Shown here: positions 38,519 through 47,104 of the stretch, piece after piece | Position numbering within the stretch: the stretch's first letter is position 1 | How the letters are laid out: every line of letters begins with the position of its first letter | Source of the DNA: Swaminathania salitolerans | GTDB lineage: Bacteria; Pseudomonadota; Alphaproteobacteria; Acetobacterales; Acetobacteraceae | Assembly (NCBI RefSeq): GCF_007988945.1 | Contig: NZ_BJVC01000002.1 | Coordinates: 1-64,000, forward strand | Direction: 5' to 3' | Length of the DNA stretch: 64,000 nucleotides | Notes under the pieces: model-generated | Told to the model about the DNA's origin: nothing | Database searches by the model: none | The model's input: only the letters and a program-made list of their open reading frames with translations | Position numbers and translations under genes: made by a program

Positions 38519-41053
38519 TCAGAATTCGCTCGTCAGCGTTGCGATCGCGGCGAAGGGCGAGGCGATCTTGTAGGTGGGGGTCGAACCGCCGATGGTGTTG
38601 CCGAAAACGCCGATTGTCGGATTTGCGTTCGTCTGGGGAGACTGGATCCAGCTCAGATACTGGTTGTTGCTGATGTTCTGCAGGTTGAGCCTCAGGATCG
38701 GGCGCTTGAAGATTCCGACCTTCGGGAAGCGATAACCGACACCCACATTCATGCGCACATAACCCGGAATGCTCTGGTCGTTCATGAAGGTGGCATATTG
38801 GCGTGCGACATATTTCAGGTTGAAATTGGCGAAGCGCGTGCCGTCGTCATAGTCGAGGCCGAATCCGACCTGCCAGTCAGGTGCCTGAGGAGCGCGCTTT
38901 CCGGCGCTGCGTACGTAATCCGCGCCGCTTCCCGAACCCGCCGGGAGATTGCTGTCGGTCACCGCGTGCAGATATTCCACCGAGACATAGGGGCGGAAAT
39001 TGTGGATGGGCCGCGTTCCGATCTCGGCGTCGAATCCGTCCGAATGCATGCCGCCTGCATTGATATTGGTGGAGTAGAACGCGCCCGATGCCTGATCCTG
39101 GACGGATTGGGTGTAGAGTCTGTTGGTGAAGTTGTAATGGAAATAGGTCAGGGAGGAGGAGATCAGATCCCCCTGATAGCGCCAGCCTGCCTCTTCCGAA
39201 ATCGAGATTTCGGCTTTCTGGTCGGGGTTGGCAAGGGTCGAGTAGAGACCTGTTTTCTGGTTGAAGCTGCCAGCGTCGTAAAGCGCATAGTTTTGCGGCA
39301 TACGGAAATTCGTCGCCACGGAGACGAAGACCTGGTTCCTGTTGTCGATCTTGTATCTTATGGCGGCTGTGGGAAGCGCCTGGTTATAATTGGTCGAAAC
39401 ATATTTGTTCCGCACATCCGGCAGGTAGTTGGTGCCGTTTCTTTTGACGATGGAATATTTCAGACCGGCATCGATTGTCAGCTTGTCATGCAGGAGGGAC
39501 AGGCTGTCTCCGATGAAAGGCGTGTGCACCTGGGTCTGGGTGAACGTGTTCCGATACTGAGCCTTCGCGCCGTTGCTCAGGATGACATTGTTCTCGTCGC
39601 CCCATTGACTGAGGGGCGTCCCGTCCGGTCCGACGAAACTGTAAGGCGCCGTCTGGCGCTGCTTGGCGTATTCGAACCAGTAGCCGATCATGAGTCGGTT
39701 GATTCCGGTCGTGAGGGTCAGTTTCGTCGTGGCGCCCGGACGATAGGTTTCCGTGAGAGACGGATTGTAAAGCACCCTCATACCCGTTCCGCCCTGCCCG
39801 TTGACGGTGCCGGAAAGCGTCTGGGTTCCGTAGGTGAAACGGGACATGTCCGTATATTGTGCGCCACCGCCATTGCCGTAGCCATACCAGAAATAGGGGG
39901 TTTCGGTCAGGGTCAGATGATCGTTCAGCTTGAAGGTGGACGGCATCGAGGCATAGATATTGGTGAAAGGGTTGGGGCGGGTCTTGTAATAATTGACGGA
40001 ACCCGGTCGTGTCGGCGTGTAGTAATGTGCGTCGTACACGGTGTTGGGCGGATCGCCCGCGGCCAGACCGCTTCCGCCCACCGGGTTGATGAAGCCGGTG
40101 CCCCATTTCTTCCAGCTCGCGAGGCTAGCATTCGGATAGGCGTTGTTCTGGATGTTGTTGCCGACCACGGCCAGAGAGACACGATTGCCGTCGCCCCAGT
40201 CATTCACGATCTTCATCTCGCCGTGTTTCTTGTTGTCCCAACCCGGGCCGCGCCAATGATCCTGACGGCTCTGCGAGTAGGAGAAATAGGCTCTGAGATT
40301 GGTCGCGCCGATCCTGCCGGTATCCAGACGCAGAAAGCCGCGCGTGGCATTGAAGGACCCGTAGGTCATATCGACCATCCCGCCGGGGCGGAATTTCGGA
40401 TCGATCATATACATATCGACCACACCGCCCGAGGCGCTGATATGAGGCGAGTCGAGATCGGCCGAGCCCTGCGCCAGGCGCACGGTCTTGAGGTTCTCGG
40501 CATCAACGATTTCCTGCGGATAAACGGCGAAATTGCCGATATCGTTGATCGGGAAGCCCTCGAGCGTGAACCCCATCTGGGATTCGGTCAGGCCGCGAAC
40601 CGAGAGATTGCCACCCGTCATGCCGAGCGGATCGGTGTCGGATACGTTGGCGCCGGGAAGCAGGGCAATGAGCTGCATCGGGTTCAGCGCCGGATTCTGT
40701 TTGGCGATGAAATCACGGGTGATTTCCGAAACCGATTTGGGGCTGTCCTGATTGACCATGAGACCGCCGCCGAAGGCGCGCCGCGTGACGCCATCGCCAT
40801 AGCTATGTCCGGTAACCTCGATATGCTCGTCGGTCGGTGCGGTGGCGCCGAGCATGGAGGGCGCACGCGATGCCTCGGTGCGGGCGCGTCCGGGCTGCTT
40901 TGACGCCGATCCATGCGTGGCGGGATTATTCCGGGTCGAAACCGAATCGTTCCGCTTCTGTGCCTCGGCGCATGGCGCGAATAGCGTAACCAGTGCAGTC
41001 GTCGCGAACAGTGTCGCTGTGCGTGAGAACATGGAGCCGGTCTTTCGTGACAT
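38519..41053 (-). CDS. TonB-dependent outer-membrane receptor, substrate unknown
   Basis: An 844-residue receptor. A signal segment (MFSRTATLFATTALVTLFAP, ending ‘CAEAQ’) precedes a long linker, then a plug with ‘LSVRGLTESQMGFTLEGFPI’ and ‘VRLAQGSADLDSPHISASGG’. The barrel ends ‘AIATLTSEF’, a terminal Phe typical of outer-membrane proteins. It has no ABC or regulatory partner nearby. I start at 41053 (MSRKTGSMFSR); 41032 is an alternative, and the longer frame from 41161 adds non-signal sequence. Confidence 0.85.
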   Translation of the reverse strand: MSRKTGSMFSRTATLFATTALVTLFAPCAEAQKRNDSVSTRNNPATHGSASKQPGRARTEASRAPSMLGATAPTDEHIEVTGHSYGDGVTRRAFGGGLMVNQDSPKSVSEITRDFIAKQNPALNPMQLIALLPGANVSDTDPLGMTGGNLSVRGLTESQMGFTLEGFPINDIGNFAVYPQEIVDAENLKTVRLAQGSADLDSPHISASGGVVDMYMIDPKFRPGGMVDMTYGSFNATRGFLRLDTGRIGATNLRAYFSYSQSRQDHWRGPGWDNKKHGEMKIVNDWGDGNRVSLAVVGNNIQNNAYPNASLASWKKWGTGFINPVGGSGLAAGDPPNTVYDAHYYTPTRPGSVNYYKTRPNPFTNIYASMPSTFKLNDHLTLTETPYFWYGYGNGGGAQYTDMSRFTYGTQTLSGTVNGQGGTGMRVLYNPSLTETYRPGATTKLTLTTGINRLMIGYWFEYAKQRQTAPYSFVGPDGTPLSQWGDENNVILSNGAKAQYRNTFTQTQVHTPFIGDSLSLLHDKLTIDAGLKYSIVKRNGTNYLPDVRNKYVSTNYNQALPTAAIRYKIDNRNQVFVSVATNFRMPQNYALYDAGSFNQKTGLYSTLANPDQKAEISISEEAGWRYQGDLISSSLTYFHYNFTNRLYTQSVQDQASGAFYSTNINAGGMHSDGFDAEIGTRPIHNFRPYVSVEYLHAVTDSNLPAGSGSGADYVRSAGKRAPQAPDWQVGFGLDYDDGTRFANFNLKYVARQYATFMNDQSIPGYVRMNVGVGYRFPKVGIFKRPILRLNLQNISNNQYLSWIQSPQTNANPTIGVFGNTIGGSTPTYKIASPFAAIATLTSEF

Positions 41054-41568
41054 GATAATGAGTACCGTAGGGCATAAGTATTGCGTGATGGTCCGACTGC
41101 CATTGACTAGAAGAGAAAACGGAAATTCGTTCGTCGCGTCTTCGGCCATGCGGTCGGGCATGGCTCGCTTGTTATCGGGTTCTTCATGACAGCAATGTGA
41201 AATGACGGAATGTCGTTCCGCGCTATCTGACCACTATGTCAAAAAAGCCACATTTGTCATTGTTTGACATATTCCGAGGCAAGCGGAAGCAGACCTGACA
41301 CCGCCATGGACCCACATGACCGGGACGCAATGCCAGACGCCTGTCGTCCATGCGGCTTCCGTAACATCTGTCGATCAGGGATGAGTGTACACGGGAGATT
41401 GAGGCCCGAGGCGGCTGCGTCATCGCCCGGCACTTCGGGGCGGTGGGCTTCGACACCATATCCGTGCCGAGGCGCAGCGAGGATCGGATGCGCATCCCGA
41501 ACGATCTGCCCGGATCAGTCTCGTTCCCATCCGCCCCGGTCGGAATGCAGGCCCAGGGGAGAAGAGGT
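41054..41568. other. Non-coding region upstream of the TonB receptor gene
   Basis: 515 bases with no supported gene. The receptor’s promoter should lie in the AT-richer part (41054-41270). The inverted repeat TATGTCAAA (41235-41243) / TTTGACATA (41263-41271) lies here. From about 41395 to 41568 the sequence is GC-rich with an open plus-strand frame but no start signal or recognisable product. Confidence 0.5.
41235..41271. promoter_or_regulatory. Inverted repeat TATGTCAAA-N19-TTTGACATA
   Basis: Two perfect nine-base inverted arms are separated by 19 bases, about 180-220 bases upstream of the TonB receptor start. It could be a regulator-binding site with two half-sites or two outward promoters’ -35 elements (TTGACA-like on each strand). 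Function is unproven. Confidence 0.4.
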
Positions 41569-43260
41569 TTACGCTCCCGGCTGGACGATAGCGCCGGAAC
41601 GCTCGAGCATGGCAAGCGCCATTTCCCGTTCGCCCATGATCACGTGATCGGCTCCGAGGCTCGCGAGATGCTCGACCGCGCTGTCGTAATGCGCACGCGC
41701 AATGATCGTCAGGTCCTTCCTGATAGCCCGCGCCTGCGAAATGATCTGACCCGCCTCGAACGGCTCGGGAATGGCCACGAGCAGAAGTCGCGCTTTCTCG
41801 AGATTCAATGCCTTGACGGTCCGGCTCTCGACCGCATTCGCGACGAGGCATTCGACGCGGTCCGGGGGATAATCCGGGGTGGAGATCTTCCCGGTCTCGA
41901 CGATGAGCACTTTCTCGCCCTTTCGCATCAATCCGTCGACGACGAGACGACCCACGCGCCCGTATCCGACCACGATGACATGATCGTCGAGACGCGTCGG
42001 GACAGGAGGCGGGAGGAGGATACCCGTCTCGTCCGGCACCGCATCGGTCGGATGGGGCGCGCGTCGTGCGATCCAGGCCTCGATCCTCTGCGTCGCCATG
42101 AGAATGAACGGATTGACCAGAATCGAGAGTATGGACGCCCCCAGGATGAGATCGCGCCCGTGCGGGTCGAGAACGTGCATCTTCACGCCCAGTGCCGCGA
42201 GAATGAAGGAGAACTCGCCGATCTGCGCCAGGCCGCTCGCAATGAAGAGGGTGGTGTTCCAGGGCTGTCTCAGCAGCCTCAGAATACCGATCACTGCAAG
42301 GGGGGTGCCGATCATGATCACGAGAAAGGTCAGCAGAAGCGGCAGAGGCTGACGAAAAAGCACGAGCGGATTGAACAGCATGCCCACCGAGATGAAGAAC
42401 AGAACGGCGAAGGCATCGCGCAGAGGGAGGGTTTCCTCGGCGGCGCGATGACTGAGCTCGGACTCGCTCAGCACCATTCCGGCCACGAAGGCCCCCAGCG
42501 CGAAGGAGACGTCGAACCATTCGGTGGCGATGAAAGCGACGCCGAGAGCCAGAGCGAGCAGGGAAAGACGAAACAGCTCCCGGGATCCGGTATGGGCAAC
42601 ATAATGCAGAATGGCGGGGATGACGCGCTGCCCGACCACGAGCATCAGCGCCATGAAGGCCGCGACCTTGCCGATCGTGAGCGCAATTGCGACGAGAATG
42701 CCGCCCAGGCTGATCGAGGCATGGCCGCCAGCCTGCATGATCGGGGCAAAGATGGGGAGCAGGACGAGGGCCAGAACCGTCACAAGATCCTGGATGATCA
42801 GCCACCCGACCGAGAGACGCCCCCGCTCGGTCTCGATCAGGCGCTGTTCTTGCAACGTTCGCAGGAGGACGACGGTACTGGCGACGCTCAGCGCTATGCC
42901 GAAGATGAGACACGCACCCGGCGTGAAGCCGAGCAGCCAACCGACGCCCCCGCCTATCAGGATCGAGGCGGCGATCTGCATGAGCGCGCCCGGAACGGCG
43001 ACGGCGCGGACCGCGATCAGATCCTTGAGAGAGAAGTGAAGACCGACCCCGAACATCAGCAATATGATACCGATCTCCGAAAGTTCGCCTGCGAGCGACT
43101 GATCGGCCACGAAACCGGGGGTGAACGGTCCGACGGCGATCCCGGCCAGAAGATAGCCCACGAGAGGCGAGATCCGGATACGCTGCGCCAGTGTGCCGAG
43201 GATGAAGGCCATCCCGAGGCCCATGACGAGAATGCCAATCAGCGGGGTATCTTGACTCAT
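41569..43260 (-). CDS. ybaL: Monovalent cation:proton antiporter with TrkA-N domain (YbaL/KefB type)
   Basis: A 563-residue CPA2 antiporter. About twelve helices (to ~390) include ‘SPLVGYLLAGIAVGPFTPGF’, ‘IGIILLMFGVGLHFSLKDL’ and ‘STVVLLRTLQEQRLIETERG’. A cytosolic RCK/TrkA-N domain follows with ‘HVIVVGYGRVGRLVVDGLMR’ for nucleotide binding and ‘LAMLERSGAI’ near the end. It would move K+ or Na+ against protons, useful in acid or electrophile stress. Start at 43260 (MSQDTPLIG); a GTG start at 43293 is also possible. Confidence 0.92.
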   Translation of the reverse strand: MSQDTPLIGILVMGLGMAFILGTLAQRIRISPLVGYLLAGIAVGPFTPGFVADQSLAGELSEIGIILLMFGVGLHFSLKDLIAVRAVAVPGALMQIAASILIGGGVGWLLGFTPGACLIFGIALSVASTVVLLRTLQEQRLIETERGRLSVGWLIIQDLVTVLALVLLPIFAPIMQAGGHASISLGGILVAIALTIGKVAAFMALMLVVGQRVIPAILHYVAHTGSRELFRLSLLALALGVAFIATEWFDVSFALGAFVAGMVLSESELSHRAAEETLPLRDAFAVLFFISVGMLFNPLVLFRQPLPLLLTFLVIMIGTPLAVIGILRLLRQPWNTTLFIASGLAQIGEFSFILAALGVKMHVLDPHGRDLILGASILSILVNPFILMATQRIEAWIARRAPHPTDAVPDETGILLPPPVPTRLDDHVIVVGYGRVGRLVVDGLMRKGEKVLIVETGKISTPDYPPDRVECLVANAVESRTVKALNLEKARLLLVAIPEPFEAGQIISQARAIRKDLTIIARAHYDSAVEHLASLGADHVIMGEREMALAMLERSGAIVQPGA

Positions 43261-43434
43261 GAAGTGATCGGGTCCCGGACTCAATGAAAACACTGGGTAA
43301 ACAGAAGCGGAACCTTCGGGGATCGTCGCAGGATTTGCAATCCGGCTTTCTCATTTTCCGCGCGACCGGTCAGTATTCATCTTTTGTCACGAACTTCATG
43401 CCGGATGACGACCCCAAGCCGATGGGGCAGATTT

Positions 43435-44799
43435 TCAGGAGATCTTCTGCATTCGTCTCGATGCTTTCTCATGATCGGCGAGAATACGGTCGAGATCGTT
43501 CTGGCAGGGTTGCCCCTCCCTGACGCATACCTGACCATTGACGACGGTATACCAGGCCATTGCCGGGGCGCAGCGAAGCAGTGCCTCGACGGGGTCGCTG
43601 AGTGCGCCCGCGCGTGCCACGGGCGGTATGTGCCAGATAACCAGATCGGCGCAGGCTCCGGGGCGGAGATGGCCGATTTCATCGCTCCAGCCGAGACAGG
43701 CCGCACCGCCTCTGGTCGCCATGTCCAGCGCATCCCGCGCGGTCATCGCATGGGGGCCGTTGCGGTAGCGTCCCAGCAGCAGGCTCATGCGTGCCTCGAG
43801 CCAGAGCGATCCGTGATCGGTAGAGGCCGAACCGTCGCATCCGAGCCCAACGGCCATGCCGCGCCGGCGCAGATCCATGACGTCTGCCGAACCGCCGCCG
43901 ATCATCATGTTGGAACAGGGACACTGGGCGGCACAGACACCCTTGCGCGCGAGACGATCGATCTCTCCGGAGGAGGGATAGATGAAATGAGCGACCCAGG
44001 CGCGATCGTTCGACCAGCCCGAGCGCTCGAAGAACTCGACAGGAGTACATCCATAGCGTTCCCGGCAATAGAGGATCTCGTCACGATCTTCTGCAAGATG
44101 GGTGTGGAGCCGTACGTCATGGCGTTCGGCCATGGCGGCGCTCTCTGTCATGATCGTGTCCGAAACGCTGAACAGCGAGCAGGGAGCGAGGGCGATACGG
44201 GTCATCGCGCCGGGCGAGGGATCGTGAAAGCGGCGTATGAGCCGCTCGCAGTCCTCCAGTATCGTCGTCTCGTCCTGAACGACGGAATCCGGCGGAAGTC
44301 CCCCGTCCTTTTCCGAGCGGGTCATCGAGCCTCGCGTGGCCATGAAGCGGAATCCGAGATCCCGCGCAGCCCGGATCTGGGCATCGATCAGATGGGGCCG
44401 GGGATGCACGTAGTGATGGTCCATGGAGGTCGTGCATCCGCCCAGAAGAAGCTCGGTCATGGCGATCCGGGCGGAGAGATAGACGTTTTCCTCGTCGAGT
44501 CCGGCCCAGAGCGGATAGAGTCCTCTGAGCCATTCGAACAGCGTACCATTGGTGACGGGAGCATAGGCGCGGGTAAGATTTTGGTACATGTGATGATGCG
44601 CATTCACCATGCCCGGAGTGACGAGCCGCCCTCGCGCCGAGATCCTGTCTGCGGGCGGCACGCGATTCACGGGCTGGGGATCGCAGGGGCCGCCGGTCGC
44701 AATGACACGGCCCTCCTCGATGTGAATCCATCCGTCCGGAATTTCCCGGTTCCTGTCGATATACAGATAGGCATCGTGAACGAGGAGAGAGCGGCTCAA
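43435..44799 (-). CDS. 8-oxoguanine deaminase-type amidohydrolase (AtzB/TrzN relative)
   Basis: A 454-residue amidohydrolase. ‘TPGMVNAHHHMYQNLTRAYA’ carries the first metal His pair (H68-H70), ‘HTHLAEDRDEI’ the next His and catalytic Glu, and ‘GLGCDGSASTDHGSLWLEAR’ the final Asp, in the wording typical of 8-oxoguanine deaminases. It would convert 8-oxoguanine to urate. Pipelines often name this group hydroxydechloroatrazine ethylaminohydrolase. It overlaps the guanine-deaminase-like gene by four bases (ATGA) and is last in the minus arm of the purine divergon. Substrate assignment is by family resemblance. Confidence 0.85.
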   Translation of the reverse strand: MSRSLLVHDAYLYIDRNREIPDGWIHIEEGRVIATGGPCDPQPVNRVPPADRISARGRLVTPGMVNAHHHMYQNLTRAYAPVTNGTLFEWLRGLYPLWAGLDEENVYLSARIAMTELLLGGCTTSMDHHYVHPRPHLIDAQIRAARDLGFRFMATRGSMTRSEKDGGLPPDSVVQDETTILEDCERLIRRFHDPSPGAMTRIALAPCSLFSVSDTIMTESAAMAERHDVRLHTHLAEDRDEILYCRERYGCTPVEFFERSGWSNDRAWVAHFIYPSSGEIDRLARKGVCAAQCPCSNMMIGGGSADVMDLRRRGMAVGLGCDGSASTDHGSLWLEARMSLLLGRYRNGPHAMTARDALDMATRGGAACLGWSDEIGHLRPGACADLVIWHIPPVARAGALSDPVEALLRCAPAMAWYTVVNGQVCVREGQPCQNDLDRILADHEKASRRMQKIS

Positions 44800-45293
44800 G
44801 GAGATCTCTCCCAGAACCGGTCATGCAGTGCTGCGGCCTCATCCTCGAGGAGGGGGCCGATGACGACAACCTCTCTCTGGCCCGCTGCGAACACGGTTCG
44901 ACAGGGAAGGTCGAGCGTCGGGTTTTCTGGGTGGTTGCCGGTCAGTGCTTTCAGATGGGCCTCCGACTGTCCATAAACCACGCGTCCGATCCCTGCCCAG
45001 TAGATGGCACCGCTGCACATCGCGCAGGGTTCCGCCGAGCTGTAGAGCGTGGATCCGGCCAGCAGGGTGCGGTCGAAACGACGGCTCGCACGGCTCGAGA
45101 GAAGACGCTCCGCATGGGCCGTCATGTCTCCGCCTTCCGAAGTGAACCCGTTTCCCTGGCGCAGGAGAACCCTGCCTTGCGGCGAGACGAGAATGGCGCC
45201 GAAGGGATGATCGCCCTTCGCCCGGGACATGCGGGCAACGGCAAAGGCCTCTCGCAGGAAAGCGCGATCGCGCTCCGGATCGGGCTCGCTCAT
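44796..45293 (-). CDS. Nucleoside/guanine deaminase-like zinc enzyme (cytidine-deaminase fold)
   Basis: A 165-residue CDA-fold deaminase. ‘HPFGAILVSPQGRVLL’, the zinc motif HAE in ‘DMTAHAERLLSSRASR’ and ‘LYSSAEPCAMCSGAIYWAGI’ (PCxxC) are complete, and ‘RVVYGQSEAHLKALTG’ is guanine-deaminase-like. It probably deaminates guanine or a related base to xanthine. Start at 45293 with GGAAGG ten bases upstream; 44 bases separate it from the oxygenase gene. An A-to-I tRNA deaminase is unlikely given the context. Confidence 0.87.
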   Translation of the reverse strand: MSEPDPERDRAFLREAFAVARMSRAKGDHPFGAILVSPQGRVLLRQGNGFTSEGGDMTAHAERLLSSRASRRFDRTLLAGSTLYSSAEPCAMCSGAIYWAGIGRVVYGQSEAHLKALTGNHPENPTLDLPCRTVFAAGQREVVVIGPLLEDEAAALHDRFWERSP

Positions 45294-45336
45294 TGCGCTT
45301 CCTTCCAGTGCGCTCGACGGGTGGGGGCGGGGATGC

Positions 45337-46263
45337 TCAAGCGCCGCGCCCGTCATGTCGTGCGGGGCGCGATGCCCCGATCATGTCGCCCCGATCGCGA
45401 TGCTCCGGCCGTGACGCCCCGAACGTGACACCCTGGGCGCGGAGCCATCGGCGATAGGCGACCGAACTGCGATCGGAGAGGGTCGAGATCTCGCTCGACG
45501 AGTCCAGGGGCATCGCCTCCGGTCGGTGATTTTCCAGTATCGTCCGGTCCTGGAGGAAGATCATCTGCTGGAATGCGACAAGGGCGTCGCGGTCCGAATT
45601 GCCGTCCAGCAGAAACATGACCGGATGGGCACGGCAGGTTTCCTGGGTCATTGGCTGGACGAACAGGGCGATCACATCCTTGCGCCCGGGCTGCTCCGGG
45701 CAGGTCTTGTAAAGCAGGGTCGAGAACGGGGATGCGATACGATAGATGTAGTCGACCATGAGCCCGCCATCGGCCGAAAGGGCTGCCTGAGGCTGGAAAA
45801 AGCGGCATTCAACGGCCCAGATCTCCTGACCGTCCTTTCTGGTCTCGACCGAATAGCGCTCGACTTCCGTCCTCGGTTCGGCACCGAGGATATCGGTATG
45901 AACGAATGGAAAATGCGCCATATCGAGAAAGTTCTCAACGACCCGCAGGGCCGAGGCACGCACCATGACCGATCCGCAGCAGACCAGACGCCGATCGTCC
46001 TCCATGGCCTCCTCGATGACGGGGACGAGATCGTGTCCCGTCCCGTCCGACAGGAAAGAGGTCCAGACATAGCCATATCGCAGGAGGGCGGTAAGCGGCC
46101 TGTCTCCCCACATCGCCCGGATCGTGCCGTCCGGGGCGCGGGACAGGGCGATCTCCTCCCCCAGAAGCAGCGTCACGATGCCATCTGTCGTGACGTCCTC
46201 TTCCATTCCGAGCGGATACCACTGGCGCAGCGTCACCGGATCCGCATCGGGAAGGAGAGGCAT
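45337..46263 (-). CDS. Rieske-less catalytic subunit of a Rieske-type oxygenase (NdmC-like)
   Basis: A 308-residue non-heme iron oxygenase subunit. ‘VVENFLDMAHFPFVHTDILG’ holds the two iron His (H117, H122) of the Rieske-oxygenase catalytic domain. The N-terminal ~70 residues start like a Rieske domain (‘LRQWYPLGMEEDV’, ‘EIALSRAPDGTIRAMWG’), but the cluster-binding C-x-H and C-x2-H loops are absent: the sequence jumps to ‘RYGYVWTSF’. It cannot carry its own [2Fe-2S] cluster. A separate Rieske protein and a GST-like protein are encoded divergently. This trio matches NdmC, NdmD (Rieske part) and NdmE of the caffeine N7-demethylase. An N-demethylation of a methylpurine is the inferred reaction. 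Start ATG with AAAGGA eight to ten bases upstream. Confidence 0.83.
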   Translation of the reverse strand: MPLLPDADPVTLRQWYPLGMEEDVTTDGIVTLLLGEEIALSRAPDGTIRAMWGDRPLTALLRYGYVWTSFLSDGTGHDLVPVIEEAMEDDRRLVCCGSVMVRASALRVVENFLDMAHFPFVHTDILGAEPRTEVERYSVETRKDGQEIWAVECRFFQPQAALSADGGLMVDYIYRIASPFSTLLYKTCPEQPGRKDVIALFVQPMTQETCRAHPVMFLLDGNSDRDALVAFQQMIFLQDRTILENHRPEAMPLDSSSEISTLSDRSSVAYRRWLRAQGVTFGASRPEHRDRGDMIGASRPARHDGRGA

Positions 46264-46300
46264 AAATCCGTCCTTTGATCGTCTCGTTTCGGGTTCGTTC

Positions 46301-46328
46301 AGAATAATACTGTATTCGCTCTTGTCAA
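46301..46328 (-). promoter_or_regulatory. Promoter with overlapping palindromic operator for the oxygenase-deaminase arm
   Basis: On the minus strand a consensus TTGACA (complement of 46323-46328) and TATTCT (complement of 46301-46306) are 16 bases apart. An eleven-base palindrome AATACTGTATT (46306-46316) sits in the spacer against the -10 box, a classic repressor position. The start of transcription would be ~30 bases before the ATG at 46263. The gap 46264-46489 also must hold the plus-strand promoter, which I could not place. Confidence 0.6.
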
Positions 46329-46489
46329 AAAAATAATTACAGGCAAGATCGCGGAACGATCTCCTTGTGGAAGGACCGTCTCCCGATGACAGGACCTTTA
46401 TACGTTCCGCGTGGCAGAAAGCGTTACAGTGACGCGTCCCGGGCCGGGCACGGTTCGGGATACCGCGGGACGCGACGGACTATCGGGCT

Positions 46490-47104
46490 GTGATACCGGT
46501 CGGACTGAGCAGGGATCTTGCCTGCAACGAGATCGCACCCGTCAGGCATGGCGATGACGCGTTTGTGCTCTGGCGGGACGAAGGCGGCATTCTTCATGCT
46601 TTCGAGGATCGCTGCCCGCATCGCGGGGTCCGTCTGAGCCTCGGCTTCGTTCGCGATAATCGCCTCGCCTGCCTCTATCACGGATGGCAGTTCGATGGAG
46701 ACGGGGCGTGTCGCCATATCCCGGCTCATCCGGCGCTCAAGCCGCCCTCGACCATAAGAACCCGCCTTTTCAGCGTTATCGAACGCGCCGGGATGATCTG
46801 GCTCGCGCGGGAGGACGAAGCCCCGCCTGCAACCGCGCTTCTGCCGGCCGAGACGAGACGGGTCGGCATACGCAGCCTTGCAGTCGAGGTCGGTATCGCG
46901 ACGGTACGATCGGTCCTGTCCTGCGACCGGGCATTCTGGCTGGAGCGCGACGGTCGTCTGATCGCGTTTCACGCGCCGGAACCGGCGATATCGATGCTCC
47001 ATCTCGCAATCGCGCCCGGGGAGGATCGGAAAGAGGCCTCGTCATGGCTAAGTCATCTGCGCGACGCGCTCGAGGATCATGCATCCGGGAGGGACGCATG
47101 CTGA
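46490..47104 (+). CDS. Stand-alone Rieske [2Fe-2S] protein
   Basis: A 204-residue protein. The Rieske domain fills residues ~1-105, with ligands C42 and H44 in RCPHRG and C61 and H64 in CLYHGW. After it come ~95 residues with no iron ligands, no ferredoxin cysteines and no flavin motif that I can see. It is therefore an electron carrier, not an oxygenase, and the likely donor to the Rieske-less subunit encoded divergently. GTG at 46490 is the only in-frame start after an upstream stop at 46430. It overlaps the GST-like gene by seven bases. NADH reductase is not encoded nearby. Confidence 0.85.
   Translation: MIPVGLSRDLACNEIAPVRHGDDAFVLWRDEGGILHAFEDRCPHRGVRLSLGFVRDNRLACLYHGWQFDGDGACRHIPAHPALKPPSTIRTRLFSVIERAGMIWLAREDEAPPATALLPAETRRVGIRSLAVEVGIATVRSVLSCDRAFWLERDGRLIAFHAPEPAISMLHLAIAPGEDRKEASSWLSHLRDALEDHASGRDAC

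Noticed and set aside
41380-41568. A plus-strand frame with ‘RDECTREIEARGG’, faintly like IS3-family transposase
   Set aside because: The likeness covers only a few residues, upstream is a stop, and there are no inverted terminal repeats. Not enough to call a mobile-element remnant.
43261-43434. A small gene between the antiporter and the 8-oxoguanine-deaminase-like gene
   Set aside because: Only 174 bases, with no start plus Shine-Dalgarno leading to a plausible product. It probably holds the antiporter promoter.
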